From JBBDUG01 sp040904025 (GTDB lineage: Bacteria; Patescibacteriota; Minisyncoccia; Phycocordibacterales; SW-6-46-9), in assembly GCA_040904025.1 (NCBI GenBank), contig JBBDUG010000028.1:1-5514 (forward strand): DNA of 5,514 nucleotides, given 5' to 3'. Positions within the stretch are counted from its first letter, which is position 1, and each line of letters begins with the position of its first letter. Shown in pieces: positions 1 to 5,325 of this stretch. The position numbers and the translations under genes were made by a program. The notes under the pieces are model-generated. The model was given only the letters and a program-made list of their open reading frames with translations. It was not told the origin of the DNA and did no database searches.

Positions 1-842
1 GTACACAAATTGAAATCGGACTCATTGCACAGGATGTAGCAGAGATAGTGCCGGAAGTGGTGCGGCAGAGTGGAGACTATCTTGCAATACGATATGGACA
101 ACTCACCGCACTCAACATAGAGGCGATAAAGGAGATTGACAAGACAATTGAGACACTCCGGGTGGGGGACAGTGAGATAGATGCAATACTCTCTGCAAGT
201 TCTACAGATCTCATACCTACTGATGATGCAGAGGGCTTCTTCTCCCGTATCCTCTCTGCCATGGGTGCATGGATAGAGGATGGAATACTAAGCTTTGAGA
301 GACTCTATGCATATGAGTTTGATGCAGATACGGTGAGAGCGCGTGAAATAACCGCCTCAGAGCTGCTTTGTGTGGGTGAGACGTGTGTGACAGAGGATGA
401 GCTAAAAGCACTTCTTGAAGAGGATTCTATTACCTCAGGTACTCAGACTACGGGAGGATCATCTGATACAACAGATGACTCTCAAGAGAGTACAGATTCA
501 GATGATACGACAACTACAACTGAGTCTGATGACACTTCCTCTTCAACAGACGACAGCTCTACTACCGACACCACAGACGACACTGCAACATCAACCGATG
601 ATGGTTCTACAGATGACACCACAAGCTCCACTGATTCAACAACTGACGATACAGACACAACATCATCTGATACATCCACCTCTACAGATGATACGAGCAC
701 TGATGACACAACAGATACGACCGATGAGAGTACAGATACAACATCGGACTCTACCACCGATACCACAGACGATACATCAACTACCGATGATGGTAGTACT
801 GAAACCTCAACAGATACATCCACCTCAACAGACGAGGTGTAG
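1..842 (+). CDS. Surface/adhesin-like protein, C-terminal part (S74-type chaperone domain plus Thr/Ser/Asp tail)
   Basis: This gene is open at the left edge. The reading frame runs from base 3 with no start needed; the GTG at 48 lies inside the conserved domain and is not a real start. The first ~45 residues contain IGLIAQDVAEIVPEVV and then YLAIRYGQLTALNIEAIKEI. These match the end of the intramolecular chaperone domain of endosialidase/tail-spike proteins (peptidase S74 family), which trimerises beta-rich fibres and then cleaves itself off. The catalytic Ser/Lys would lie upstream of the window. A helical linker follows, then LCVGETCVTEDELKALL, a segment I associate with large surface proteins of CPR bacteria. 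The last ~135 residues are almost only Thr, Ser and Asp, so the tail is acidic and probably disordered and extracellular. Known S74 domains usually end the protein, so this long tail is odd. The domain call is firm; the cell-surface role is inferred. Confidence 0.82.
   Translation, partial: TQIEIGLIAQDVAEIVPEVVRQSGDYLAIRYGQLTALNIEAIKEIDKTIETLRVGDSEIDAILSASSTDLIPTDDAEGFFSRILSAMGAWIEDGILSFERLYAYEFDADTVRAREITASELLCVGETCVTEDELKALLEEDSITSGTQTTGGSSDTTDDSQESTDSDDTTTTTESDDTSSSTDDSSTTDTTDDTATSTDDGSTDDTTSSTDSTTDDTDTTSSDTSTSTDDTSTDDTTDTTDESTDTTSDSTTDTTDDTSTTDDGSTETSTDTSTSTDEV
432..833 (+). repeat. Low-complexity Thr/Ser/Asp-coding tract
   Basis: About 400 bases of degenerate repeats built on ACA-GAT-GAT/ACC, encoding runs such as STDDTTS. 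Codons vary (ACA, ACT, ACC, ACG; GAT, GAC), so composition is kept at the protein level and this is not a recent exact duplication. The antisense strand gives a long Val/Ser-rich open frame as a by-product. The tract probably forms an acidic, possibly glycosylated spacer. Confidence 0.85.
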
Positions 843-964
843 GGAGGAGAAATCTGTTCTTTTAGTGGTTTAGGTCGAGAGTGTGCGGGTTCGGGAGAGA
901 GGCTCAAAACAAAGGCGATAGTTTGATCTGTATTTATATATATTGTGTAGTACACTCTTTTCTC

Positions 965-1037
965 ACCTCACGATTTATCGTGAGGTTCTCCCTATTTTCA
1001 GAATACGTGAGGTATTGATGCATAGAACGCGTGAGGT
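965..1037. repeat. Cluster of CGTGAGGT octamers
   Basis: CGTGAGGT occurs in direct orientation at 979-986, 1006-1013 and 1030-1037, and once inverted (ACCTCACG) at 965-972. The direct copies start 27 and 24 bases apart. The cluster lies 70-140 bases upstream of the predicted promoter of the zinc-ribbon nuclease gene. It may be a binding-site array for a regulator, perhaps the HTH of that gene's own product. No protein can be assigned from sequence alone. Confidence 0.5.
966..985. terminator. Perfect 9-bp hairpin downstream of the surface-protein gene
   Basis: CCTCACGAT (966-974) and ATCGTGAGG (977-985) are exact inverted copies with a 2-base loop, or 8 bp with a TTTA loop. TTCTCCCTATTTT follows, which is pyrimidine-rich but not a clean T-run. 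The site lies about 120 bases after the stop codon at 842 and is the only strong hairpin before the next gene. It could be a terminator for the surface-protein gene, or an operator, because its right arm contains the octamer repeated further downstream. Confidence 0.4.
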
Positions 1038-1105
1038 TTTCAGTATGAAATAGTGTATATTTTCCTACAAAAGCCTATACATGTGGATAACTATATTGTC
1101 TAATG

Positions 1106-1114
1106 TGGTATTAT
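1106..1114 (+). promoter_or_regulatory. Extended -10 promoter of the nuclease/NYN operon
   Basis: TGG followed by TATTAT matches an extended -10 element (TGn-TATAAT type). The -35 region (around 1086-1091, GATAAC) is poor, as expected for extended -10 promoters. Transcription would start near 1121, directly at the ATG at 1122, which predicts a leaderless or almost leaderless mRNA. No Shine-Dalgarno sequence precedes this ATG, in agreement. Confidence 0.5.
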
Positions 1115-1121
1115 CACCCCA

Positions 1122-2534
1122 ATGCTCTCTATACTCCTCCAAAAACTTAAATGGGGACTCTCTTTTCTTTTTTCCGCAAAACAACGGGAATTCAGAGAAG
1201 ATGAAGAGTTCTTTGAAAAGAAAGGCCGCCTTCCACTCCAGACTTCAAAGAAGTCTCAAAAGAACAAACCAGAGCATGTCTTCCAGAGTGTGCTTGATCC
1301 CGAATGCACTCACTGCGGATCCACTGAGAATATCAAGCGCGGAACACGAAAGACAAAGAAAGGCCGGGTACAGCTCTATCGCTGCAGGGAGTGTGAAAGA
1401 ACATTCACCCCTGACTCTATCACTGGTAAGCACTTTAACCGTATCGTGATCCTTGAGGCGCTCATTTTCTATCAACTCGGCTTCTCTCTTGAGGATACGG
1501 CGCGGATTCTCAAGGCAAAGTTTGAGGTCGCTGTGGCCCCGAGCACAATCTCTGAGTGGGTTGAAGAGTATACATGGCTCTGTCCATACTCACGTATGCG
1601 CCCCTATGGAAAGAAGATGTATCACCCCAAAGATATTTGTGAGACATATTCAATGGCGCACCGTCAGATATACAAGTTCCGTTTTCACAAAGCAAAAACA
1701 AGATTAATCCTTGAAGAGGATTACAGACACCGCAACTTTGATTCTATCCTTGAATATCTTGAGAATGTGACGTCTGAGACACCGCATCAGCTCTTTCAAG
1801 ATGGGGAGCGTGCTTCCCGAGCGCCTCTTAAATTCTCAAAGAAGCAGATGATTGTACGGGGAAAGCGCAACTACGCGACAAAGCTTGCATCATTTGTCCT
1901 CTCAGGTGTGCAGAATAGAAATATGCGCCATGAAGCGCTCCAGCGCTTTATGATCGCAACAGACTCAGTGACTGTCGCCACAGAGGTGCCGGTGTACATA
2001 CGAAAAGAGGATCTTGTGCATATGAAGACACAGCTTGGATTTGAACTCTACACCCGGAGAGATGAAGAGGACAAGAAGGAGATACGGGCGATGTATACAG
2101 AGCAGGAGAAGAAAGAGGAGAAAAAGAAGAGTTCAAAAAAAGCTAAAAAGGAAGAGAACGAGAAGTGGTTTAATATCAGGTATCGCATTGCGGAGATTGA
2201 TGATCTTCCCGATCTTGTGACGGGGCATATTGATTTCCTTCAGATTAGGAACGGGAGCATACACATACTCGACTACAAGGGAGAGGGGGCGGATAATGTG
2301 AAGCCGATAGAACAGCTGACCATATATGCTCTCGCACTCTCACGCCTTACCGGACTGCGCGTGTATCACTTTAAGTGTGCCTGGTTTGACGAAAAGACAT
2401 ACCATGAATTTTTTCCGCTTCATGTGGTGTATAAGAAAAAGAAGGGGCGGAGGAAGAAGGTAAAGACGAAAGAGGGGATATACAAGCTCAACGAGAAGGC
2501 GGGGAGGATAGATGATATGAAGCCGATGGCGTAG
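1122..2534 (+). CDS. Zinc-ribbon/HTH protein with C-terminal RecB/Cas4-like PD-(D/E)XK nuclease domain
   Basis: This 470-residue protein combines three modules. Residues ~60-98 hold a zinc ribbon (C62-x2-C65, C88-x2-C91) like the N-terminal region of InsA/IS1-type transposases. Residues ~104-150 form an HTH (LEALIFYQLGFSLEDTARIL, then STISEWVEE). The expected DDE core is absent. Instead, residues ~280-430 show the RecB/Cas4 nuclease series: E288 in TEVPVYI, D371 in GHIDFL, D384-x-K386 in ILDYK, and Q398-x3-Y402 in QLTIYALAL. A Lys/Glu-rich insertion (~312-348) separates the first two motifs. Residues ~150-280 link the modules, include RQIYKFRFHKAK and resemble nothing I can name. The ATG at 1122 follows an extended -10 box and has no Shine-Dalgarno site. 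The nucleic-acid cleavage role follows from the motifs; the target and purpose (mobile-element control, defence, DNA processing) are unknown. Homology searches would probably label it 'transposase' from the N-terminus alone. Confidence 0.8.
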   Translation: MLSILLQKLKWGLSFLFSAKQREFREDEEFFEKKGRLPLQTSKKSQKNKPEHVFQSVLDPECTHCGSTENIKRGTRKTKKGRVQLYRCRECERTFTPDSITGKHFNRIVILEALIFYQLGFSLEDTARILKAKFEVAVAPSTISEWVEEYTWLCPYSRMRPYGKKMYHPKDICETYSMAHRQIYKFRFHKAKTRLILEEDYRHRNFDSILEYLENVTSETPHQLFQDGERASRAPLKFSKKQMIVRGKRNYATKLASFVLSGVQNRNMRHEALQRFMIATDSVTVATEVPVYIRKEDLVHMKTQLGFELYTRRDEEDKKEIRAMYTEQEKKEEKKKSSKKAKKEENEKWFNIRYRIAEIDDLPDLVTGHIDFLQIRNGSIHILDYKGEGADNVKPIEQLTIYALALSRLTGLRVYHFKCAWFDEKTYHEFFPLHVVYKKKKGRRKKVKTKEGIYKLNEKAGRIDDMKPMA

Positions 2535-2539
2535 TTACT

Positions 2540-3064
2540 ATGAAAAAGAAAGCAAACAATTATGCATACATAGACGGTGCAAATCTGCACAAAGGCGTAG
2601 AGGAATACGTGTGGGAACTTGATTACGTACGGTTTCGGACATACCTCTTAGAGAAACTTGGGGTGCAAAAAGCGTATTTATTCCTCGGTTTGATTCCACA
2701 CTATACGAATCTGTACGAATTTCTACAGGAAGCCGGATACATCCTTGTCTTTAAAGAAACTACCTCTGATGGCTCAGGTAATGTGAAAGGGAACTGTGAC
2801 GCAGAATTGGTTTTAAAAGCTGTGTCTGATACATACGAAGATCGATTCGATTCCGCAATCCTTGTATCGGGCGATGGAGATTTTAGGTGTCTTGTCGACT
2901 TTTGGACCGATAGAAAGAAAATAAAAAGAATTATTGCACCAAATTATAAGAAATGCTCAATTCTTTTGAAAAGGACAAATGTAGATATAACATATCTAAA
3001 TGATATATACCGTCATATAATGTCCCAAAATGAAAAAGCCCCCGATGCGGACGGAACCGCATAA
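2540..3064 (+). CDS. NYN-domain (PIN-like, LabA/DUF88-type) ribonuclease
   Basis: This 174-residue protein is almost entirely one NYN domain, a PIN-like metal-dependent RNase fold. Acidic residues lie at the usual positions: D12 in YIDGANL, D87 in GNCDAEL, and D112 and D114 in VSGDGDF, followed by the strand RIIAPN. N15 after the first Asp is also typical. A short polar tail follows residue 162. The start lies 5 bases after the stop of the zinc-ribbon nuclease gene, with no promoter between, so the two are very probably one operon with coupled translation. No Shine-Dalgarno site is visible, which supports coupling. Family members are linked to RNA turnover and RNA processing. The substrate here is unknown; an RNA processed alongside the neighbour's DNA or RNA target is an inference. 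Confidence 0.88.
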   Translation: MKKKANNYAYIDGANLHKGVEEYVWELDYVRFRTYLLEKLGVQKAYLFLGLIPHYTNLYEFLQEAGYILVFKETTSDGSGNVKGNCDAELVLKAVSDTYEDRFDSAILVSGDGDFRCLVDFWTDRKKIKRIIAPNYKKCSILLKRTNVDITYLNDIYRHIMSQNEKAPDADGTA

Positions 3065-3074
3065 GGGTCTTTTT
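3033..3074 (+). terminator. Intrinsic terminator overlapping the end of the NYN gene
   Basis: The inner stem ATGCGG (3045-3050) pairs exactly with CCGCAT (3057-3062) across a 6-base loop. CCC (3041-3043) pairs with GGG (3065-3067), and AAAAAG (3033-3038) pairs with CTTTTT (3069-3074). The T-run completes a standard Rho-independent terminator. The TAA stop at 3062-3064 lies in the descending arm, so the last ~10 codons of the NYN gene form the ascending arm. It closes the two-gene operon. Confidence 0.8.
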
Positions 3075-3102
3075 CGTAGTGATGTATATAGTATAGACGA
3101 AA

Positions 3103-3108
3103 TATGAT
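3103..3108 (+). promoter_or_regulatory. Possible -10 box for the four-helix-bundle gene
   Basis: TATGAT is a fair -10 hexamer between the terminator at 3074 and the gene start at 3166. A weak TGATGT lies 17 bases upstream in the -35 position. A start near 3115 would give a leader of about 50 bases containing the palindrome at 3126-3142. The T-run terminator upstream makes a separate promoter here likely, but its exact position is uncertain. Confidence 0.3.
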
Positions 3109-3125
3109 ACGTGTCAATTACAAAA

Positions 3126-3142
3126 AACTTGAATTCTAAGTT
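3126..3142. repeat. AACTT-N7-AAGTT palindrome upstream of the four-helix-bundle gene
   Basis: AACTT (3126-3130) and AAGTT (3138-3142) are inverted copies around GAATTCT, giving an almost symmetric 17-bp site centred 32 bases before the start codon. It has the size and symmetry of a dimeric regulator site, but it is AT-rich and could be chance. Confidence 0.3.
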
Positions 3143-3165
3143 GAACTGCAACACACCTTCTTTTC

Positions 3166-3690
3166 ATGGCATATAGAAAATATAAAAAAGGATATAAACA
3201 AAAATACAGGCCTAAAAAGCCGGTACGCTACTTCTCTGATCTTGAGGTATATCAAAAGACACATGCACTCTCTGTGTTTTTAGAGAATCACATCTTAGGG
3301 GCAAAGAAGAAAACCAAGAAGAGTACATCTAAAAAACCATACAAAGAACTCATCAAAGAGGGGAGTAATGAATATGATATTGTACACAAGGCAAGTATGT
3401 GCGCGCGCGGAATCCCACATCTCATTGCAGAAGCACACTCATACAGATTTGGATTGCAAGAAGACTGCATTATTATCCTTGAGAAAGTCATGGCGAATTG
3501 TAATAAGATGGTGGTCTATCTTGAGCAAATTCGGGATGTATGTCCAGTTGATGTGGATGCGGATATATTTGAAGAGAAAATAAAAGAATATCACCGTATA
3601 CGGCGAAAAATTCTTAACCTGCAGCGTGTATGGAGAAAATACATGCATGAGAAGAGAGAAGAGAAAATAAATCCTAAAAAGATTTTGTGA
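3166..3690 (+). CDS. Four-helix-bundle protein of the S23/Avd type
   Basis: This is a 174-residue, strongly basic, mostly helical protein. Residues ~23-45 (FSDLEVYQKTHALSVFLEN) match the first helix of the 23S rRNA intervening-sequence protein (S23) family, usually of the form DL.VWQKA..L. Residues ~80-123 (ARGIPHLIAEAHSYRFG, then EKVMANCNKMVVYLEQIRDV) match its middle helices. The fold is shared with Avd, the accessory protein of diversity-generating retroelements, which binds nucleic acid through a basic surface. Here Lys/Arg-rich stretches extend both ends (residues 1-21 and 155-174). The length is greater than the ~120 residues common in the family because of these extensions and a Lys-rich insertion at ~47-60. 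No reverse transcriptase or rRNA gene is nearby, so neither classic role is supported locally. An RNA-binding role is inferred. The ATG at 3166 has no Shine-Dalgarno site. Confidence 0.75.
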   Translation: MAYRKYKKGYKQKYRPKKPVRYFSDLEVYQKTHALSVFLENHILGAKKKTKKSTSKKPYKELIKEGSNEYDIVHKASMCARGIPHLIAEAHSYRFGLQEDCIIILEKVMANCNKMVVYLEQIRDVCPVDVDADIFEEKIKEYHRIRRKILNLQRVWRKYMHEKREEKINPKKIL

Positions 3691-3691
3691 T

Positions 3692-3726
3692 ATACAAAAA
3701 GCCGTCAGAAAATTATTCTGACAGCC
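3692..3726 (-). terminator. Terminator between convergent genes, best on the minus strand
   Basis: GTCAGAA (3704-3710) and TTCTGAC (3716-3722) are exact inverted copies with a 5-base loop. Read on the minus strand, the stem extends by three further pairs (one G-U) to about 10 bp and is followed directly by CTTTTT. On the plus strand the extension has a mismatch and there is no good T-run after it. It would therefore end minus-strand transcripts from fic after a ~200-base 3' untranslated region, and may also slow plus-strand transcripts from the four-helix-bundle gene. Confidence 0.6.
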
Positions 3727-3762
3727 CTCTGTGTCTATTTGGAATGTACCCGTTTTTTTGTA

Positions 3763-3884
3763 CACATCCCGGCTCCGAATCTGGACAGATATTGTCTCTC
3801 TGTATTTCCATATCTACACAAAACATCGGGATGTGATACCGGATTCTGCACCACACGCACAGGCGGGATAGGAATCTCCTGCGC
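3763..3884. other. Dense inverted repeats in the convergent intergenic region (possible structured RNA)
   Basis: This non-coding stretch is more GC-rich than its flanks. CACATCCCG (3763-3771) is the exact inverse of CGGGATGTG (3827-3835). GAATCTGG (3777-3784) pairs with CCGGATTC (3839-3846) with one G-U. The two pairings interleave, as in a pseudoknot. A third hairpin, GGGAT (3865-3869) with ATCTC (3874-3878) around an AGGA loop, is extended by CAG/CTG and GC/GC outside. It lies inside the predicted 3' untranslated region of fic, or it could be an independent RNA. No known RNA family is recognised. Confidence 0.35.
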
Positions 3885-3890
3885 TCTCAA

Positions 3891-3913
3891 AGAAAAACAA
3901 AAAGCTTTTTTCT
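3891..3913. terminator. Weak A/T hairpin just after the fic stop codon
   Basis: AGAAAAA (3891-3897) can pair with TTTTTCT (3907-3913), and the interior AAAAAGCTTTTT is itself palindromic. Both strands end in a T-run. The stem is almost all A-T, so it is weak as an intrinsic terminator. It could act with Rho, or end a plus-strand transcript of the structured region. Confidence 0.3.
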
Positions 3914-3919
3914 GAGGGG

Positions 3920-4996
3920 TTATTCTTCTTTTGCTATCCTTATATATCGAGTCGCTCTTCCCTTTCCGATACGCTTTACCATCCCCAGCTCTCTTAATCT
4001 GTTGAGCGCCTGCCGCACTGTGACCGGAACAATACCGGTCGCAGTGGATATATCACCTGTTGAAGCTTCCTCAACCCCTGAGATATATTTGAGTACTTTT
4101 TGCTGCATGGGTGAGAGAGTGTCCTCTCCCTGTTCACGCTGAATATATGAGTGTGCTTTCTTGGCCTGCTCATTGATTACAGAAAGGAAGAAATTGAGCC
4201 ATGGAGTGATTGTCTCCTCTTCGCTTCCAAATGTCTCTTGTGATTTCCTAAGTGCCAGGTAGTACTCGTCTTTACGCCGCTCTATAATTTGCTCGTGGGA
4301 TGCAAATTGAGCAAATAGATAGCCTGATTTCAAAAGCAATAGGTTGGTTAGAACGCGGGCAAGCCTGCCGTTCCCATCCTCAAACGGATGAACCTTTAAG
4401 AGCTCAATTATAAAATTCCCGATGATAAGGAGCGAATGAAAGCGCCTCTTTTCCAATGCAGTAGTTGTCCATATCAAAAGCTCCCTCGTCTCTTTCGGCG
4501 TAAGGTAAGCTTTTGTTGTCTCAAACATAACACGGACAATATTGCCATCCGGACCAAGAACTCCGACCGTATTCTCCTTCTTTTTGTACTCACCTCGATG
4601 AAGATCGTCTTTTGTCGAATATTTCAACAGTTCATTATGTAGCGAGAGAATCATTCCCTCGCTGAGATTAAGTGAATCGAAACTCTCAAAAATATTCTCG
4701 AGTGTCTCAAGATATCCCTGTACTTCCTGCGTATCACGATCAGCAAATTGTGACACTGAAAGCCCTTTCATAATTTTCTCCACCTCCTCATCAGACAATC
4801 GTGCCCCCTCTATACGCGTTGAAGCACCTGTCGATATCACGAGCACCGAAGTACGCAGACTTGTTATGGCCTGCGGTGTTAAATTGAGATCAGCTCGGAA
4901 TTCACCTTTCAATTCATCAATATGAGCAAGCAGTGTAACGATGTTGGGCGTAGGAGAATTTATTCGACTATCAAATTTTTCTCGTATATCATCCAT
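3920..4996 (-). CDS. fic: Class II Fic-family AMP-transferase with C-terminal winged HTH
   Basis: This 358-residue protein has the full Fic signature HPFEDGNGRLAR at residues 203-214. H203 is the catalytic base, D207 positions Mg2+, and R214 contacts the nucleotide phosphate. The N-terminal segment carries the inhibitory motif (S/T)xxxE(G/N) as S59-TRI-E63-G64, which marks class II Fic enzymes in which this helix blocks ATP binding until relieved. The flap lies near HRGEYKKKENTVGV (residues 133-146). Residues ~293-356 form a winged HTH (STGDISTATGIVPVTVRQALNRL, then KGRATRYIRI), so the protein may also bind DNA, perhaps its own promoter. Fic enzymes transfer AMP from ATP to hydroxyl side chains of target proteins, often themselves. 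The length is normal for this class. An in-frame stop lies 18 bases upstream with no start codon between, fixing the ATG at 4996. No antitoxin gene is adjacent, as expected when inhibition is intramolecular. It is convergent with the four-helix-bundle gene. Confidence 0.92.
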   Translation of the reverse strand: MDDIREKFDSRINSPTPNIVTLLAHIDELKGEFRADLNLTPQAITSLRTSVLVISTGASTRIEGARLSDEEVEKIMKGLSVSQFADRDTQEVQGYLETLENIFESFDSLNLSEGMILSLHNELLKYSTKDDLHRGEYKKKENTVGVLGPDGNIVRVMFETTKAYLTPKETRELLIWTTTALEKRRFHSLLIIGNFIIELLKVHPFEDGNGRLARVLTNLLLLKSGYLFAQFASHEQIIERRKDEYYLALRKSQETFGSEEETITPWLNFFLSVINEQAKKAHSYIQREQGEDTLSPMQQKVLKYISGVEEASTGDISTATGIVPVTVRQALNRLRELGMVKRIGKGRATRYIRIAKEE

Positions 4997-5023
4997 ATAT
5001 TGGATTATATTGGATTATATTGG
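4997..5023. repeat. Three 10-bp tandem repeats at the fic start
   Basis: The unit TTATATTGGA (minus strand TCCAATATAA) is repeated with exact 10-bp period: ATATTGG occurs at 4997-5003, 5007-5013 and 5017-5023. The array ends directly at the fic start codon. A period of one helical turn puts each copy on the same face of the DNA, fitting cooperative binding by a repressor. Tandem repeats of this kind can also change copy number by slippage. Confidence 0.85.
5004..5019 (-). promoter_or_regulatory. Overlapping -10 boxes of the fic promoter
   Basis: Each full 10-bp repeat contains a perfect minus-strand TATAAT, at 5009-5004 and 5019-5014. The proximal box predicts a transcript starting at about 4997, directly at the ATG (leaderless). 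The distal box predicts an 11-base leader. No Shine-Dalgarno site is present. No clear -35 box is seen upstream. Repeat number should therefore set both promoter strength and leader length. Confidence 0.5.
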
Positions 5024-5097
5024 AAAATGCAATAGCACGTTATAACCCACAAACATTGCTACCGTAATCCCACCGGATATCCCATATCTCTGTTACC

Positions 5098-5122
5098 GTG
5101 TCCACATCATGGATATGGACAC
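5098..5122. repeat. 25-bp near-perfect palindrome with the transposase start codon in its loop
   Basis: GTGTCCACATC (5098-5108) and GATATGGACAC (5112-5122) pair over 11 positions with one mismatch (C5105/A5115). The three-base loop is the ATG at 5109-5111. In RNA this would hide or display the start codon. As DNA it has the symmetry of a dimeric binding site, for example for the transposase HTH itself. Confidence 0.7.
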
Positions 5123-5321
5123 AAAAAAGAACATATTTGAGCGATACAAAGATGAGTACATACGTGCCGACAAGGTATGGAAAGGAAAGATCCTTGATTA
5201 CATCACCGATGTGACCCGTATGCACAGAAAAGCGTGTATACGCAGATTTGGAGAGATACAGCGGGACGATGGAACGAAGCAGGAAAGTCGAGGAAGGCTG
5301 CATAATCGTATATATCTATAA
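5109..5321 (+). pseudogene. N-terminal fragment of an IS481/ISNCY-like (integrase-core) transposase
   Basis: The frame encodes 70 residues. Residues ~25-50 (GKILDYITDVTRMHRKACIRRFGEIQ) match the N-terminal HTH of DDE transposases of the IS481/ISNCY kind, which read as ILDE...VTG.HRK.AIR. An intact gene would continue for ~250-350 residues through a second HTH and an integrase core. Here the match fades after QESRGR (about base 5295), where families of this type normally run on as GRPR.YT, and the frame stops at 5321. The rest is missing because a different sequence starts there. No Shine-Dalgarno site precedes the ATG. It is a remnant, though a short HTH protein could still be made and could bind the palindrome covering its start. 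Confidence 0.6.
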
Positions 5322-5322
5322 T
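5317..5322 (+). promoter_or_regulatory. TATAAT box before the fic-like fragment
   Basis: A perfect TATAAT lies 3 bases before the ATG at 5326, so a transcript would start at or just after that codon. The arrangement resembles the intact fic gene, where TATAAT also sits close before the ATG. The AT-rich setting makes chance possible. Confidence 0.3.
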
Positions 5323-5325
5323 TAT

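Noticed and set aside
841..853. AGGGAGGAGAAA as a ribosome binding site after the surface-protein gene
   Set aside because: No start codon with an open frame of useful length follows at a proper distance.
415..873. Plus-strand 152-residue frame rich in Gln, Pro and Leu
   Set aside because: It is a shifted reading of the Thr/Ser/Asp tract and overlaps a well-supported gene throughout.
482..955. Long minus-strand open frame (157 residues) rich in Val and Ser
   Set aside because: It is the complement of the Thr/Ser/Asp repeat; the Val/Ser pattern comes directly from that composition and shows no protein-like features.
843..1121. CRISPR array or diversity-generating template repeat based on the spaced octamers
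   Set aside because: The repeated unit is only 8 bases, with unequal spacing and no longer repeat or matching variable region in the window.
1122..2534. Active IS1-type transposase
   Set aside because: There is no DDE motif, no flanking terminal inverted repeats or target duplication were found, and the C-terminal catalytic motifs are those of PD-(D/E)XK nucleases.
3439..3765. Minus-strand 108-residue frame rich in Phe and Tyr
   Set aside because: It is antisense to the four-helix-bundle gene and crosses the terminator stem; its composition reflects the A-rich sense strand.
3763..3790. tRNA-like T-arm (CTCCGAATCTGG)
   Set aside because: The 5-bp stem does not pair well and no anticodon or acceptor stem can be built around it.
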